From the NCBI GenBank assembly GCA_031550325.1, contig JAVBOR010000026.1, forward strand, positions 1-64,000: 64,000 bases of DNA, in the 5' to 3' direction. Positions 34,640 through 42,846 of this stretch are shown here, in pieces; position 1 is the stretch's first letter, and each line of letters begins with the position of its first letter. Position numbers and translations under genes: made by a program. Source of the stretch: JAVBTT01 sp031550325. Its GTDB lineage: Bacteria > Bacillota > Clostridia > Oscillospirales > UBA929. The notes below the pieces were generated by a model. The model searched no databases. It was not told the DNA's origin and worked only from the letters and a program-made list of their open reading frames with translations.

Positions 34640-34849
34640 ATGAGAGTATGGCTAAAGACAATCAGATGCGAGCAGGGGAGGACCCAGCGCGACGTGGCGG
34701 ACGCCGCGGGAATCCGGCAGGCTGCCTACTGCAACATTGAAAACGGACGGCGACGCCCGAGACCGGACGTCGCCAAGCGCATTGGAAGGAGCCTGAGTTT
34801 CAGCTGGACGAGGTTTTACGACGAGGAGGAGGACGGACGTGTCGTTTAG
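34640..34849 (+). CDS. Small XRE-type HTH protein (Cro-like)
   Basis: A 69-residue protein that is nearly all HTH: QRDVADAAGIRQAAYCNIEN followed by GRRRPRPDVAKRIG. Its size and position opposite the repressor suggest a Cro-like role. GAGAGGAG lies upstream of ATG 34640. It overlaps the next gene by 11 bases. Confidence 0.8.
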   Translation: MRVWLKTIRCEQGRTQRDVADAAGIRQAAYCNIENGRRRPRPDVAKRIGRSLSFSWTRFYDEEEDGRVV

Positions 34850-35105
34850 AAAACGCCGTGGCGTCAGGCTCAGCTACAACCGCCAGGGGCTTGTCCACTT
34901 TACGTGTTTGGACTATCGCAACCAGCCGACCGAGGTGCGGCGCAAGATCAGGGAGCTTTGCCGGTCGGCCGGCGGCGAGTACTCCGAGGCGCTGTTTGAG
35001 GCGCTCACCACCGACAGGTCGGCCGTGCAGATCTGCCAGAGGCACTACATAGCCAGCCCGACGACGCTGTATGAAATGCGCCGAAAGTTCTACGAGCGGT
35101 GGTGA
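34839..35105 (+). CDS. Uncharacterised 88-aa basic protein with possible HTH
   Basis: Starts at GTG 34839 with GAGGAGGAGG 6 bases upstream, inside the Cro-like gene. It is strongly basic at the N-terminus (FRKRRGVRLSYNR). The last 28 residues (RSAVQICQRHYIASPTTLYE, then MRRKFYERW) look like a helix-turn-helix of the kind found in small phage packaging or ArpU-like regulators. No family is recognised. It is convergent with the terminase gene, 17 bases apart. Confidence 0.6.
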   Translation: MSFRKRRGVRLSYNRQGLVHFTCLDYRNQPTEVRRKIRELCRSAGGEYSEALFEALTTDRSAVQICQRHYIASPTTLYEMRRKFYERW

Positions 35106-35122
35106 GCGCCCCGGAGAAACTG

Positions 35123-36619
35123 CTAAAACGGGCTCCCCCAGAGCTCTATCAGCCTCAGGCGGGTCGGCGCGTCGGCGTTTTTGTAGTCCTCCCACTGATC
35201 GGGCTTCCATACGGCGCGCCGCGCGGGCGCGCGCTGGAGTTCAAAACGCATTTGCGACCTGATATGGTGCGCGATGGCCAGCGCCATGACGCAGTCGTCG
35301 TGCGCTCCCGCCTCGGCCTCCGGCCTGAAACTCTTGCCGCGCACAAATGTGAGCATCTCCGAAAGCGTGTCAGCGTCGCACACGAGAGTGGGATCCTCGC
35401 GCACGGCGCGAATCAGACCGGACAGGATGACAGGGCGCGTAACCGATGTGGTGCGAAAGCCGTATGCGTGCCCGGCGGATACCGTGAAGCTGTCCTCCCG
35501 CTCGCGCACGTACTGGTTCGGGTAGCCGAGCCGGTCAAGCTCTTTGACAGGGTAGGTGGAGAAGTTGGTCTCAATGCCGATGAGGGCATTGTGGTAATGG
35601 ACGCCGAGACAGAACATCTGCCTGGCGTAAAGATCCTCGTCAAAGCGATGGCGGAGCGTGGCGACCTGCTGTCCGCTGATGTTGTCCAGCACCTGCCCGA
35701 CAAAGCTGTCCGAGCCGTCTCCCGCCGTGTCACCACCGATGACGTAGGGCCTGCCCGCCTGCGGCGCGGCGTACAACTTGATTGGCCCGCCGATGTCGTC
35801 GACCCAGGCGATGGAGCTCAGCGCCTGCCCGTCGTCGCAATAGGTGAAGTAGCCCTGCGCTATGGGTCTGATGTTCATGGCAAGCCGCCCGCTGATGTCG
35901 GCTGCCGGGAACACCGTTTGCCCCAACGCTCCCCAACACCCGAGACAGTACACGGTGTAGTAATACTCGTCTGTCTGCTTGAACCCCTCCAGCACGCGCA
36001 CGGCAGCCTCGTCGAGAAACCGGTTGTCCTTATAGGTGCTGTGGTGCGTCAACGCGTCGGCGTCGATCGTGTCGAAGAAGCGTTTCTTGAGCCAGTGCGT
36101 CGCGCTGACCGGGTTAAAGGTGATGAGAATTTGCTTGTACTGCGGCGTTTGCCCGCGCAGGCGGATGTCCAGCTGATGAAAATCTGCCTCCTGCAGCTCG
36201 GAGGCCTCCTCAATCCAAATGCCCGTGATGCCGAAGATGGATTTCAGCTTGTCCGGGTCGTCCAGACCGGCGAACACAATCTCTGAGCCGTTGATGAAGG
36301 TGATGCGCAGATCGCTTTTGTGGCACCGCGCGAGCTGATCGGCGTAGTGCTCGGCGATCTGCCCGCAAAGCTGCCTAAAGCAGCTCTCCCGCAAGGTTTT
36401 TGCCACCTTTCGACACACAAGCCAGCGATGGCCGGGTTCGCCGGTGACGCGTTCGAGGATCTTGCGCCCGGCAAACACGGATTTGCCCGAGCCGCCGCCG
36501 CCCATCAGCACAAGATAGCGGTGCTCGTCGGCAAACAGGTCGTAAAACGCTTTGTTGGTCGTCTTCATCAGCGTGTCCCGCCAATGCGCCAGCGCCGCGA
36601 GGTCTTTTTCTTCCCTCAT
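35123..36619 (-). CDS. Phage terminase large subunit (PBSX-like), orphan
   Basis: A 498-residue DNA-packaging motor protein. Walker A GGGGSGKS is at 40-47, Walker B-like GIWIEEASE near 140, and the coupling motif region ILITFNPVSATHWLKKRF follows. The nuclease domain starts near VIGGDTAGDGSDSF. The frame is intact and full length. ATG 36619 is preferred because the family begins near there and AGGGGG lies upstream. No small subunit, portal, capsid or tail genes are present. It is transcribed toward the small HTH genes. Confidence 0.9.
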   Translation of the reverse strand: MREEKDLAALAHWRDTLMKTTNKAFYDLFADEHRYLVLMGGGGSGKSVFAGRKILERVTGEPGHRWLVCRKVAKTLRESCFRQLCGQIAEHYADQLARCHKSDLRITFINGSEIVFAGLDDPDKLKSIFGITGIWIEEASELQEADFHQLDIRLRGQTPQYKQILITFNPVSATHWLKKRFFDTIDADALTHHSTYKDNRFLDEAAVRVLEGFKQTDEYYYTVYCLGCWGALGQTVFPAADISGRLAMNIRPIAQGYFTYCDDGQALSSIAWVDDIGGPIKLYAAPQAGRPYVIGGDTAGDGSDSFVGQVLDNISGQQVATLRHRFDEDLYARQMFCLGVHYHNALIGIETNFSTYPVKELDRLGYPNQYVREREDSFTVSAGHAYGFRTTSVTRPVILSGLIRAVREDPTLVCDADTLSEMLTFVRGKSFRPEAEAGAHDDCVMALAIAHHIRSQMRFELQRAPARRAVWKPDQWEDYKNADAPTRLRLIELWGSPF

Positions 36620-36710
36620 AAAACAATACCCCCTGAGCCCAATTTGCCCTGGCAAGGGCGCGGGCTCGGGGGTAGTTTATCATCGGGGACGCGTCGGTTA
36701 TCACAAAGTT

Positions 36711-36753
36711 CCTCGTTTTGTCAAAGAACCTTTGGTTCTTTGACAAAACGAGG
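36711..36753. repeat. Dispersed intergenic repeat, copy F: 20-bp perfect palindrome
   Basis: Arms CCTCGTTTTGTCAAAGAACC and GGTTCTTTGACAAAACGAGG are fully complementary around TTT. This is the longest form of the family palindrome here. It has no AAACCGC hairpin next to it and no T-run, so it is not a standard terminator. It lies between the flavodiiron gene and the terminase gene. Confidence 0.85.
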
Positions 36754-36792
36754 GCAGGATCAGCTTCACCTTCGGTCTTTATTCGCCAAAGG

Positions 36793-37917
36793 TTATGCTC
36801 GCCAGACAGTCTTTCGGGTCGGCTCCAGTTCAAAACCCATGTCGCCAAGCGCTGTCTCCACCTGGGAGGCACCCTCGCCACTCCAGCCGTGCGAGCCAAA
36901 CGCGAGGCCCTTGCGGTTTTTGGGGGCAAGGCCGCGCATATAGGTCAAAAACGCGGCGACCTGCGGCATCAAGTTGCGGTTGAGCGTGGGACTGCCCACG
37001 GCGATGAACGAGGCGTCCAGAACGGATGCCATGGCCGTGGAGATGTGCGCTGTTTTCAGGCAGACAAGCTCGGGGCGCATTCCGCGTCCCCGGAGCTCAA
37101 GCGCCAGACTCTCCGCCATGTCGCGCGTCGCGCCCCACATGGTGTCGTACACAATCACGGCTTTAAGTTGGTCGGTCTCGTTGCGCGCCCACGCGGCGTA
37201 GCGGTCAAGCATGTCGCCGATATACGAGCGTAGCACAACGCCGTGGCTCGGACAGACCGTGTCCACAGAGAGCGGCGTAATTTCCCCAAGGAGCTTTTGC
37301 ACCTGCATGCCGAAGGGGAGCACGATGTTGGCGTAGTAGTCGCCGGCGCGCTCAAGCAGCCTGTCGCGGCCGATTTCATCGTCAAATCGCTCCAGCGAGG
37401 CGATGTGCTGGCCGAGGGCGTCGTTGCAAAAGAGTGTTTTGGCGCCCGGAAGATAGGTGGTCATGCTGTCCGGCCAGTGCACCATCGGCATGAGGACAAA
37501 CGAAAACTCATACTGGCCGGTGCGCAGGGTTTCGCCGGTTTTGACCACATGCACGTCGGCGCCGGCCATGGCCGACGGGTAGTACGCGGTTAATCCTTTG
37601 AGCCCGTTGGGAGAGGTATAGATGGCGGCGTTTGGCGCAATCCTGCGCAGTTCAGGCAGAGCGCCGGAGTGGTCGGGTTCGACGTGGTTGGAAATGTGGA
37701 CGTCAATGCGCGCGGGATCAATCACCTCGCTGATGTTGCGCAGCATGTCCTGCGTGTGCGTGGCCTTGACGGTGTCCACCAGCGTGACGCGGTCATCCAA
37801 AATGAGATAGGCGTTATACGTGGTGCCGTACGGCGTGAGATAGCCGTGGAAATTGCGCACATCGTAGTCAATGGCGCCAACCCAGTAGATATTGTCGTTA
37901 ATTTTGACTGCGCTCAT
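36793..37917 (-). CDS. Flavodiiron protein (FprA-type O2/NO reductase)
   Basis: Reduces oxygen to water or NO to N2O in anaerobes, taking electrons from rubredoxin or a related donor. The N-terminal MBL-like domain carries the diiron ligands H78-x-E80-x-D82-H83 (HVEPDH) and later HWPDSM and CPSHG. The C-terminal flavodoxin domain begins near LKAVIVYDTMWGAT, with the loop VGSPTLNR. Length 374 aa is normal. ATG 37917 follows AGAGGAG. No rubredoxin gene lies nearby. Confidence 0.93.
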   Translation of the reverse strand: MSAVKINDNIYWVGAIDYDVRNFHGYLTPYGTTYNAYLILDDRVTLVDTVKATHTQDMLRNISEVIDPARIDVHISNHVEPDHSGALPELRRIAPNAAIYTSPNGLKGLTAYYPSAMAGADVHVVKTGETLRTGQYEFSFVLMPMVHWPDSMTTYLPGAKTLFCNDALGQHIASLERFDDEIGRDRLLERAGDYYANIVLPFGMQVQKLLGEITPLSVDTVCPSHGVVLRSYIGDMLDRYAAWARNETDQLKAVIVYDTMWGATRDMAESLALELRGRGMRPELVCLKTAHISTAMASVLDASFIAVGSPTLNRNLMPQVAAFLTYMRGLAPKNRKGLAFGSHGWSGEGASQVETALGDMGFELEPTRKTVWRA

Positions 37918-37943
37918 AAAGGATTCTCCTCTTCTCTCTGATG

Positions 37944-39542
37944 TCACTCTGTCACAAGCCAGTTAGGCCAGTTGTAGAAAGCGTTGGAAGCCGTCGGCGT
38001 GAGGCCGGAAATCTTGCCGCGCTGGGTGCACGCAAGCTTGGAACGAAAGCAAACAACCATGAACGGCTGCGTTTCAAACAGCCTGTTGTATACGCGCTGC
38101 GCCGCATAAAGTTCCGTTTCGGGCGGGGCCAGGGCGAGCGCTGCCAGACGCGCGTCAAGCTCCTCGTCGGCAAACTTCGGATAGTTCCAAAGGCCGTCGG
38201 CTGCCAGCAGGTTTTTAAGCGAAAAGTCGGCCGGAAGCTTCGTTTCGCCGACATACAGGTCGTATTCCAGCGCGCCGAGCGCCGCCAGATAATCGGGATA
38301 GGAGAGCTTTTTCACGCTGACCTGAATGCCGAGCGCGCGCAGAGTCTGGGCATACTGCTCGGAAATCACGATGCGCGCGTCACTTTCGGCGTTGACAACC
38401 AAGTCAAGCAAAAAAGGCTCTCGCCTGTTTCTGCCGGCGGAATACTCCAGCACGCCGTCCGCGTCATCGTCCGAGAAACCGAGCTCCAGCAGGCGGAGCA
38501 TGATGGTGTCGGAGCTGTTCGTGGGGGACGGGGTCAGGAGCTTTCCCCGCGCCGAGGCGGGCGGAGCGGGATTTGCCGTCGGTGCGGCAAATCCGCCGTA
38601 GGCAAGCTCGGTCAGACCAGCGCGGTCAAGCGCGCTGGCCAGCGCCGCGCGCACCTCGGGGTTGTCCAGCGGCGCTTTGGCCGTGTTGACGCCGATAAAC
38701 ACCATATTCGTCGTGGGAATGTCCCAGGTTTCCATGCTCGCGTGCAGTCCGGGCGCCACGGGATCAAACAGATCAAGCGTCATCAGGCCGACCATGCCGT
38801 TTTGAAACGAGTAAACCAAATCGTCCTGCCCGGAGACCGGGGTGAGATCCACGCGGCTCAGCGGCAGGCGCTGATGCCGCCACCAGTCCGAAAACGCCAG
38901 CAGGTAGGGGCTTTCTTCCTCAAAGCGCACGGCGTAAGGGCCGGTGCCGGGAGAAAAGTCGGAGGCTGCCTCGTTTGCCGGCACGATGGGAAAATCCAGC
39001 AGCGCGACAAAACGGTCCTGCGCCGAAGACAGGACAATCTCCACCGTTTGATCGTCGATCGCCGATACCGAGGACACGAGCGTAAACCGGTCGGCGTAGG
39101 GCGACATCTCCAGCATAGCCTGCCCCAGGGAATAGATAACGTCGTTTGCCGTCATGGACGCGCCGTTGTGGAACAAAACGTCTTGCCGCAGCGTAAGCAG
39201 ATACGTCTGGTTGTCCGCCGTACTCCAGGCAGAGCACAGCAGCGGCTGTGGGTCAAACGCCTCGTCCAGTGCAAACAGCCCTTCATAGCAGAGTTTGCTC
39301 CACTCGTCGTTGTAGCGCAGCTTGTCGAGCAGCGGACGGTAGGGCAAGGTTTCGCTCCACGGCAGGCCGAACGTATGCGACCTGGCCGGGCCGGCGGGCA
39401 GCACAATATTTGCCGACGGCGTTGGCGTCGGCGATGTGTCGTCGCCGGGCAGGATAAGGCGCACGGAGGGATTGGGAGGGCCGTCCTGACAGCCTGCCAG
39501 CAAAAGCAAGATCAGGAGCAGGAGCGCGGCGGTTCTTTTCAT
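37944..39542 (-). CDS. ABC transporter substrate-binding lipoprotein (family 5)
   Basis: An extracytoplasmic solute-binding protein of 532 residues. A lipoprotein signal (MKRTAALLLLILLLLAGC) gives a mature Cys at about residue 18. A Pro/Thr linker follows, then the SBP_bac_5 fold (LTLRQDVLFHNGASMTANDV is the family signature region). Ligands would be peptides or nickel-like chelates. Its start overlaps the pgeF stop by 4 bases. No permease or ATPase genes adjoin it, so it may serve a remote transporter. Confidence 0.87.
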   Translation of the reverse strand: MKRTAALLLLILLLLAGCQDGPPNPSVRLILPGDDTSPTPTPSANIVLPAGPARSHTFGLPWSETLPYRPLLDKLRYNDEWSKLCYEGLFALDEAFDPQPLLCSAWSTADNQTYLLTLRQDVLFHNGASMTANDVIYSLGQAMLEMSPYADRFTLVSSVSAIDDQTVEIVLSSAQDRFVALLDFPIVPANEAASDFSPGTGPYAVRFEEESPYLLAFSDWWRHQRLPLSRVDLTPVSGQDDLVYSFQNGMVGLMTLDLFDPVAPGLHASMETWDIPTTNMVFIGVNTAKAPLDNPEVRAALASALDRAGLTELAYGGFAAPTANPAPPASARGKLLTPSPTNSSDTIMLRLLELGFSDDDADGVLEYSAGRNRREPFLLDLVVNAESDARIVISEQYAQTLRALGIQVSVKKLSYPDYLAALGALEYDLYVGETKLPADFSLKNLLAADGLWNYPKFADEELDARLAALALAPPETELYAAQRVYNRLFETQPFMVVCFRSKLACTQRGKISGLTPTASNAFYNWPNWLVTE

Positions 39543-40162
39543 AGGCCGATGACGGCTAGCTGCACGCCGCGGTCTGCCTTGTGGCGGCGGTGCGACCAGT
39601 AAAGGTCGGAGCTGCAGCAGGTGCAGGCCTGAGAAACGAAGATGTCGCCGACGCCGGCGTCGCGCAGCCACAGGGCGTTGACGCCGCGCAGATCGACATG
39701 CGGTTTGCCGCCCGCGTAGGTGACAAAGCCGCTGGCTTCTGCGCCCAGCGCCTCGGGAACCTCGGGGCCGGTCTCATAGCACGCGGCGCATACGCATGGA
39801 CCGATGAAGGCCTGCATGTCGGCGGGTACGCAGCCAAACCGCGTGGTCATGGCCTCGACGGTTTTGCGCGCGACGCGAAGCGCCGTGCCGCGCCAGCCGG
39901 CGTGTGCCGCGCCGATGGCCTTACGGCGGTGATCGTACAGCAAAATCGGCACGCAATCGGCCCACTTGACACCGATAAAAACCCCGGCGCGGTCTGTGAT
40001 GAGCGCGTCGCCCTCGGCATAGAGGTACTCGGAGTCGACATGCAAAACGGTGTCGCCGTGAACCTGCTCGGCAGTGTACAGCGGAGCGTATCCCATCGCG
40101 CGAAGCGTCGAGGCGCGCGCCTCCAAGTCCCTGGGGAGCCTTTTTGAAAAGAAAAGCGTCAT
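39539..40162 (-). CDS. pgeF: Laccase-domain protein PgeF/YfiH (multicopper-like, purine nucleoside or peptidoglycan editing)
   Basis: A 207-residue cytosolic enzyme of the YlmD/YfiH family. The signature lines are AEQVHGDTVL, ADCVPILLYD, AIGAAHAGWRGT and GPCVCAACYE, with QACTCCSSDLYWSHRR at the end. The family has been linked to purine nucleoside cleavage and to correcting Ser misincorporation in peptidoglycan. In Bacillus, ylmD lies next to ylmE and sepF; here those two are near 56 kb. Confidence 0.92.
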   Translation of the reverse strand: MTLFFSKRLPRDLEARASTLRAMGYAPLYTAEQVHGDTVLHVDSEYLYAEGDALITDRAGVFIGVKWADCVPILLYDHRRKAIGAAHAGWRGTALRVARKTVEAMTTRFGCVPADMQAFIGPCVCAACYETGPEVPEALGAEASGFVTYAGGKPHVDLRGVNALWLRDAGVGDIFVSQACTCCSSDLYWSHRRHKADRGVQLAVIGL

Positions 40163-40181
40163 GAAACCATCCTTAATTTAA

Positions 40182-41615
40182 TCAGCCCTTGGCCGGGGAC
40201 GTGACAATGCCTTTCTCAGGGGAGCGGGAAAACTGTGTATACTTGTACTCGGAGTGGATTTGGAGGTTCTCTGGGCCGATAACAATGCGTGTGCCCGCGT
40301 AGGCAGAGCCCAATACGTTGACCGTGCCGTATCCGGCCGTGGTCATACGCTGCTCGACGTCGGTGAGCTCCATTTGCAGCGCGACAAGCTTTTCCTGCTG
40401 CGCTGCGCGTGTGGCGAGCATTTGCAAGAGCTTGGTCGGCTGGTCTTCGCGCAGACGGTTCTGGGCCTTGAGCGCCTCAAAATAGGTGATCAGGCGCTCC
40501 AGATCCCCGAGGTTTTTCTGAACCGCGGTAATTTCCTTGGGCAGCGTGTCCATGCGCAGAAGGTTGTGCGGATCGGAGCCGACCTCCAGTATAGACTCCT
40601 GTGTGGCGGTCGCCGAGCCGATGTCGCGGCACTCTATGGAGTTGCGCGCCGTGATGCGGCTGGACAAAATGCCCGCATGCGCGCCGACAATGCGCACGTT
40701 GCCGCCGGCCTGAATCGTGCTGTTAATGCACATGCCGGTTTCGATGTTGAGAAAGGAGACCAGCGTGGCGTTTTGTACGTACTTGCAGCGAATGTCGCCC
40801 TCGGCCTCCACGCGGCCCACGTTCTTGCCGTTGACGCCCTCCTGAATGACGACATTGCCCCCGGCCTTGATCACGCCGCCCTCCAGGCAGCCCTTGACCG
40901 TGACATTGCCCTCGGCATTGACCTCAAAGCCTGAGAACACATTTCCCTTCACCACGACATTGCCCAGAAAATGAATGTTTCCGGTGGAGAGATCGACGTT
41001 CTCGCTGACTTCAAAGACGTTTTGAACGCATACGGAGCGGTTGACCTGATCGACCTGACCGTCGGTGGCGGCGAGAAGGCACAGGCCGTCCTGCGAAATG
41101 GATGTGTTTTTGCCCACGGGAAGCACGGCCTCGGCGGCCTGCTTCGGCGCGATGGGCTGTCCGGTGACGTCCATACCGGGCGTGCCCGGTGTCGCCGGAA
41201 TCTTGGTGCACAGCACATCGCCCGCGCGCACATTGTGGATCAGGCCGAGCTGCTTGTAGTCGACCGAGCCGTTTGGCAGCAGCTGCGGGCGCGCCTCGCG
41301 CGACCGGGGAAAGTGATACTGCACCCGGCCGGGCACGCCGGCAACAGGCTCAAGGGCGGCGGCTACGAGAATGGGGACGGAGTATTGCGGGTTGGCTGCC
41401 GTCTGTGCAACGACATCGGTCAGAATGCCCGTGACAACGCCGCGTTCTGTCAGCAGGGCCTGGAGCGCTGCTGAATCCAAGTCGGCGCCTCCATGCTCGG
41501 GCGGTCTGATCTTTAAAAACGCTTTTTTCCGATCCGGGGCAATGCTGATCTCAGCTTTTGCGTCAACCGGAGGGGGCGGGGCGGGAGTTGTAGAAGTTGT
41601 GGGGGTAGTGTCCAT
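40182..41615 (-). CDS. FapA family protein (DUF342)
   Basis: A 477-residue cytosolic protein. The middle (about 150-330) is a right-handed beta-helix-like domain with repeats such as NIHFLGNVVVKGNVFSGFEV and GNVTVKGCLEGGVIKAGGNV. A C-terminal coiled coil follows (EITAVQKNLGDLERLITYFE). The family is named for a flagellar assembly-associated protein, but function is mostly unknown and many members occur without flagella genes. Thr/Pro-rich N-terminus. GAAAGGAG precedes ATG 41615; promoter at 41678-41706. Confidence 0.88.
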   Translation of the reverse strand: MDTTPTTSTTPAPPPPVDAKAEISIAPDRKKAFLKIRPPEHGGADLDSAALQALLTERGVVTGILTDVVAQTAANPQYSVPILVAAALEPVAGVPGRVQYHFPRSREARPQLLPNGSVDYKQLGLIHNVRAGDVLCTKIPATPGTPGMDVTGQPIAPKQAAEAVLPVGKNTSISQDGLCLLAATDGQVDQVNRSVCVQNVFEVSENVDLSTGNIHFLGNVVVKGNVFSGFEVNAEGNVTVKGCLEGGVIKAGGNVVIQEGVNGKNVGRVEAEGDIRCKYVQNATLVSFLNIETGMCINSTIQAGGNVRIVGAHAGILSSRITARNSIECRDIGSATATQESILEVGSDPHNLLRMDTLPKEITAVQKNLGDLERLITYFEALKAQNRLREDQPTKLLQMLATRAAQQEKLVALQMELTDVEQRMTTAGYGTVNVLGSAYAGTRIVIGPENLQIHSEYKYTQFSRSPEKGIVTSPAKG

Positions 41616-41633
41616 GTGGTCAAACTCTCCTTT

Positions 41634-41659
41634 CCTAATCGCGAAGCGCCTCGATTAGG
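41634..41659 (-). promoter_or_regulatory. Inverted repeat in fapA-like leader
   Basis: Perfect 8-base arms CCTAATCG/CGATTAGG with a 10-base loop, lying between the promoter and ribosome site of the FapA-like gene. It could be an operator or a leader hairpin masking the ribosome site. Confidence 0.45.
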
Positions 41660-41677
41660 CAGTGCGGGCAATACCTT

Positions 41678-41706
41678 ATTGTATCAATGAACATGGTGCT
41701 TGTAAA
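41678..41706 (-). promoter_or_regulatory. Promoter of the FapA-like gene
   Basis: Minus strand: TTTACA (41706-41701), 17 bases, TACAAT (41683-41678), about 65 bases before the start codon. Confidence 0.7.
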
Positions 41707-41721
41707 GAACATTAAGCCGCG

Positions 41722-42792
41722 CTAGACGATCAAAAGCTCTTTGGGCGCGCGCATCAGGTTTGTACAGCCCTCCTGCGTGAGCACAATCACGTCCTCAATG
41801 CGAACGCCGAATTTCCCGGGAATATAGATGCCGGGTTCGGCCGAGATTACCGCGCCCACGGGCAGCGGCTGAACGCTCATCGGGCCGGCGCCGGGGTTTT
41901 CATGGACCTCCAGGCCGATGCCGTGGCCAAATCCATGGCCGAAACACTCGCCGTATCCGGCCTTTTCAATGACGGCGCGCGCCGCCGCGTCAATCTCTCT
42001 TCCCGTAACTTCGGCGCGCGCCGCCGCGATGCCGGCTGTTTGGGCCTCGAGCACGATGTGATACACGGCGCGCATGTCCTCGCTTGCGTGTCCGATGGCG
42101 ACGGTTCGGGTCATGTCCGAGCAGTAGCCGTCCTTCACACAGCCAAAGTCCATCGTGACAAAGTCTCCATCGGCCAGCTGCCTGTCGCCCGGAACGCCGT
42201 GGGGCAGGGAACTGTTGGGCCCGGAGACGACAATGGGCTCAAAGCTCATGCTGTCGGCGCCGTGGCGCAGCATGCGGTAAATGAGCTCGGCTGCAACCTG
42301 CTTCTCGGTCATGCCGGCCCGCAGCACGCCGCCAAGCAGCTCCTCAAGCGCCGCCTCGGCAATGCGTTGGGCGGCGGTCATGCGCTCAATTTCGTCCGGG
42401 CCTTTAACAGCGCGCAGCGCTGCCAGCGCGTCCTGCGCCTTGATGAGCTTGAGCCCGAGTTTGTCCAGCCAACCCTCGTGCGCGCTCACGGTCATGGTGT
42501 CGGCCTCGAAGCCGACGCGCTTGGCTTTGCAGCGGTGAAGCGTTTCGGCGGTGAGCGTCTGCGCCGACTTGTCCTTTGTGCTCATGTCCACTCTGAACTG
42601 GGTCACTTTCTGGCGCGCGACCTCAATGTAGCGGAAATCGGTGAAGAAAAATCCCTCGTCCCTGGTCACCAGAACAACACCGGCCGAGGTCTCCAAACCA
42701 GTGGCATAAAAGCGCGCGACAGGCGAGGTGAGCAGGAGCGCGTCCAGCTTCTGCTCGGCGAGCAGTTCTTGCACAACGGCTAATCTTTGCAT
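41722..42792 (-). CDS. M24-family Xaa-Pro aminopeptidase
   Basis: A metallopeptidase of about 356 residues removing residues before proline. N-terminal creatinase-like domain (VQELLAEQKLDALLLTSPVA), then the pita-bread domain with metal ligands in MDFGCVKDGYCSDMTRT, HGFGHGIGLEVHENP and the two late Glu regions AVISAEPGIYIPG and RIEDVIVLT. I choose ATG 42792 because AGGAGG ends 6 bases before it; the ATG at 42798 directly abuts that site. Confidence 0.94.
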   Translation of the reverse strand: MQRLAVVQELLAEQKLDALLLTSPVARFYATGLETSAGVVLVTRDEGFFFTDFRYIEVARQKVTQFRVDMSTKDKSAQTLTAETLHRCKAKRVGFEADTMTVSAHEGWLDKLGLKLIKAQDALAALRAVKGPDEIERMTAAQRIAEAALEELLGGVLRAGMTEKQVAAELIYRMLRHGADSMSFEPIVVSGPNSSLPHGVPGDRQLADGDFVTMDFGCVKDGYCSDMTRTVAIGHASEDMRAVYHIVLEAQTAGIAAARAEVTGREIDAAARAVIEKAGYGECFGHGFGHGIGLEVHENPGAGPMSVQPLPVGAVISAEPGIYIPGKFGVRIEDVIVLTQEGCTNLMRAPKELLIV

Positions 42793-42846
42793 ATTCATCC
42801 TCCTAAAAATGCGGTAACGACTCATATACGGGCCAAATGCGGCGGT

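Noticed and set aside
35099..36286. 395-codon open frame antisense to the terminase
   Set aside because: The terminase has intact Walker and nuclease motifs; the opposite frame is low-complexity and starts without a ribosome site.
37941..39602. 553-codon open frame antisense to the binding lipoprotein
   Set aside because: Arg/Gln/His-rich composition typical of an antisense shadow. The minus-strand protein has a lipoprotein signal and family signature.
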